From Fusarium oxysporum f. sp. lycopersici 4287 (lineage: Eukaryota > Ascomycota > Sordariomycetes > Hypocreales > Nectriaceae): a stretch of DNA of 30,727 bases. The DNA lies in the NCBI RefSeq assembly GCF_000149955.1, contig NC_030998.1, positions 1,643,501-1,674,227 on the forward strand. The letters run 5' to 3'. This document shows positions 28,340-30,727 of this stretch, piece by piece. The notes beneath the pieces are model-generated. The model saw nothing but the letters and a program-made list of their open reading frames with translations, had not been told where the DNA came from and made no database searches. Position 1 is the first letter of the stretch. Each line of letters opens with the position of its first letter. Position numbers and translations under genes: made by a program.

Positions 28340-30727
28340 AGGAGTCGCTAGGCATTAACGAGGTATTTCGGAGGTTCCTATGTGTTTTCGTTTTCCAGGT
28401 AGTCTTTCTATTTTATTAAGTATTCTCTCTGGCCGTTAATTTTGCAGGTATCTCTAATAGCCTCTGCTTTATAGATTTCGGGTCCTAAGATTTCTCGTGG
28501 TTTATTGCCTGTTTTAACTTATATTATATCTACTGCTAATTCGAGTAATAAAACGTGAAAGACTAGATAGAGCCTAACTTTCGGTGGTAAGTCTAGTTTA
28601 TAGTTATTTTCTGAAATTTTCTGTAGTACTTTATAAGGTCTAATAAATTTATAGTCTAATTTATAAGTTAGTCGGTCTGTTTTAATGTTTTTTATAGCTA
28701 GGTAGACTATATCTCCCTCCGAAAAGGTTAGTCCCTTTAACTATTTTAGGTCATAGTAGTTTTTTATGCATTTTCTAATAAATTCGAGTTCTATTTTTAT
28801 TTCTTTATATAGGTTTTTAAGGTTATTACTTTTAAGTATGGCGGCTAAATTAATTAATTTTTCTTATTATGCATTATAATATGCATTTAGTATAAATCCG
28901 AAGTTAGTATAAGCTAGTATAAGCTTTATACTTTTATTATATATAGTATTATAAGTAAGTTAGGCTATTAGTAGTTTTTTAACCTAATTATTCTATTTAT
29001 AGTTAATATAATATTATAAGTATTATTTAAGTACTTAGTTTATTTATTTAGTTTATTTATTAACTTATAGTTAAAATGCTATTATAAGTCAGTAGTTTAG
29101 TCTAAGTTATGCTATAAGTAATTACTAAAATGTTACTGCAAATATAGGTCCTCTATTAGAAAGGATTTCTATAGGTAACCTATATATACTAATAATATAT
29201 CAGTAAAAAACATAGGAAAGTTCTTTTGCATTTATAGATTCTCTGTAAGGTAGGTAGTAAGAGAACTTTATAAGTTAATTAATAATAACTATAATACTAT
29301 TATAGAAGATTCTAGTTAAAGGTTCTTCTAATAAGGGTAGTTTAGTTATAAAGTCTATTATAATTAAGTCCTAAGGTTATTATACTACTAGTAGGGGTTA
29401 TAGTTATCTATAGGGTTTATATCTTTGCGTCTTTATTTTTATATATAAATTGCATTATTTTATAACCTTCTTAACTTATCCCTTTTTAAAATAGCAGTAG
29501 CCTAGTTCTTAAAGTCGTTTATTATTTTCTTGACTCCTTGGTATCTATGTAATAGGTATGCATAGATTTTATAGATAAATTCTTATTCTACTCTTTCTTG
29601 CTTATCTTAATCTGTAAGGGATTATATTAGGTATCTCTATCCCTGTAGTTTTTATTTACAGATTAAGCATTTATCTATAATTTATCTAATTTATTTATCT
29701 CTTCCTAATCCGAAATACCAGGAGAGATGGCTTACACTAGCTTCTTTGGGTTTCTTATGCATATTTTAATAATATTCTTTTAATTATTATATAGAGATGT
29801 ATTTCTTAAATCTAATATAGTATTATTTTTCTTCTTTTATTACTCCTTTGCAGGTTAAGGCAATGGTTTTAATAGGTTATATAAACTAATATTCTCCTTT
29901 AGAGTTAGTTTCTAAGAGTTATTCCTTAGTCTTAATAGTTCTAGTATTAAAGTCTAGTCGTCGACTAATGGCATCTATGTATCTATTATCTGTTCCTTTA
30001 TAGTATACTATAGTAAAGTTAAATTTATATAGGTATTTAGCATAGTATAGTTATTATTAGTTTAGCTCTTATATTATTATAAAGTAAGCTATATTTTTAT
30101 AATTAGTAAATACTTTTACTAGGTATTTACTTCCTCTAAGGTAGTATCTAAATTCCTTAAAGCAGTTAATAATAGCTAGGAATTCCTTATTATAGATAAG
30201 GTAGTTAAGTTCTGCTTTATATATCTTATAAGAGTAAAAAGCAATAGGGTATAATATACTATTATTATCTTATTATCCTATTTATCCTCCTAAGGCGAAG
30301 TTAAAAGCATTAGTTTTAAGTTTAACTTACTAATCTAGGTTAAATATAACTAGAATAGGTTTGCTTATAATAGCTAATTTAAGTTTTTTAAAAGCTTATT
30401 ATGCCTTATTATTCTATTAGAATTACTTATCCTTCTTAGTAATCTTAGTAAGAGGAATAATAATCTTACTAAAGTCTTTAATAAATTATTAGTAGTAGTT
30501 AGTAAATCCTAAAAAGGATTAGGTTTCTTTTACTAATATAAGTAGCTTCTATTTAGTAACTACTATAATCTTTTATCTATTTATTCTAATTTTATTATAT
30601 AAGATTTTATATCCTAAGTATATTACTTAAGACTAATAGAAGTAACTTTTAGTAGGTTTAATAAGTATATTAGCATCTTATAGTGCTTTTAAAACCTTGT
30701 AGATATGTTTTATATGCCCTTCTTCTA
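28340..30727 (-). mobile_element. Ty3/gypsy retrotransposon remnant with chromodomain (RIP-damaged, partial)
   Basis: Minus-strand fragments lie in the pol order of Ty3/gypsy elements. At 30300-30727 is the end of reverse transcriptase (SFLGFTNYY, FIKDFSKIIIPLTKITKKDK). At about 29955-30255 is RNase H (YPIAFYSYK, AELNY, KEFLAII, YKGTDNRYIDAISRR). At about 28850-29740 is a heavily decayed integrase. At about 28560-28760 is the integrase C-terminal part (GDIVYLA, YKLDYKFIRPYKVLQKISE). At about 28345-28520 is a chromodomain of the chromovirus type. Stops occur throughout; TAG at 28410-28408 and 28380-28378 occupy the two expected chromodomain Trp codons, as RIP (TGG to TAG) predicts. The 5' part lies beyond the right edge. 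It is a dead fungal element. Confidence 0.88.

Larger units (their letters stand above)
27020..30727. repeat. AT-rich, RIP-like block
   Basis: From about 27020 to the window end the sequence turns strikingly rich in A and T, with abundant TA dinucleotides and stops in all frames. It contrasts sharply with the balanced base use to the left. A less damaged patch lies at about 28340-28560. Repeat-induced point mutation of transposons is the usual cause in Fusarium and relatives. Short TAGTCCTA-type motifs recur at about 27479-27540. No intact LTR pair could be recognised. Confidence 0.85.

Noticed and set aside
27020..28340. LTR of the gypsy element
   Set aside because: An LTR is expected past the chromodomain, but no matching repeat or primer-binding site can be identified in the damaged sequence and the partner LTR lies outside the window.

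Overview
The window reads as chromosomal DNA of a filamentous ascomycete, most likely Fusarium or a close hypocrealean relative. That assignment is inference. It rests on 46-66 nt introns with CTAAY-type branch sites, a HET-domain gene, a GH54 arabinofuranosidase, fungal CorA-like and amino-acid permease families, and an AT-rich block bearing RIP-type (C-to-T) damage. No rRNA, tRNA, CRISPR array or bacterial feature was found.

Layout. (1) 1-3740: three paralogous BTB/POZ genes, one on + and two on -, all with the same three-exon plan. (2) 3921-4295: a small coiled-coil-like pseudogene with two in-frame stops. (3) 4734-7826: an HSL-type alpha/beta-hydrolase and a three-exon amino-acid permease, both on -. 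(4) 9102-11330: an intronless CLC chloride/proton antiporter on -. (5) 12536-13130: a decayed ORF of unknown kind. (6) 13642-14865: an epoxide hydrolase on +. (7) 15660-17159: a secreted GH54-CBM42 alpha-L-arabinofuranosidase on +, convergent with a DHA1 MFS transporter on - (17313-18873). (8) 19665-21290: a HET-domain gene on +. (9) 22013-23013: a cysteine-rich single-pass membrane protein on +, convergent with a 65-residue, six-cysteine secreted protein on - (23251-23555). Both need splicing to be seen. (10) 25091-27010: a CorA-like transporter pseudogene on - with two stop codons and a frameshift, cut off at its 5' end by the AT-rich block. (11) 27020-30727: a very AT-rich, RIP-like block holding a decayed Ty3/gypsy element on - (reverse transcriptase end, RNase H, integrase, chromodomain) that runs off the right edge, plus a decayed + strand cysteine-motif ORF.

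How the parts relate. This is not a single pathway. The left half mixes membrane transport (permease, CLC) with hydrolases, and arabinofuranosidase supplies plant cell-wall sugar. The right part has the features of a fast-evolving accessory or subtelomere-like region: HET gene, small secreted protein, cysteine-rich surface protein, pseudogenes and a RIP-damaged transposon. Inferred nonsense changes in three decayed loci (3921-4295, 12536-13130, 25091-27010) are all of the C-to-T kind, as RIP would produce.

Gene models were built by hand from splice consensus, reading-frame continuity and family knowledge. No alignment or transcript data were available.
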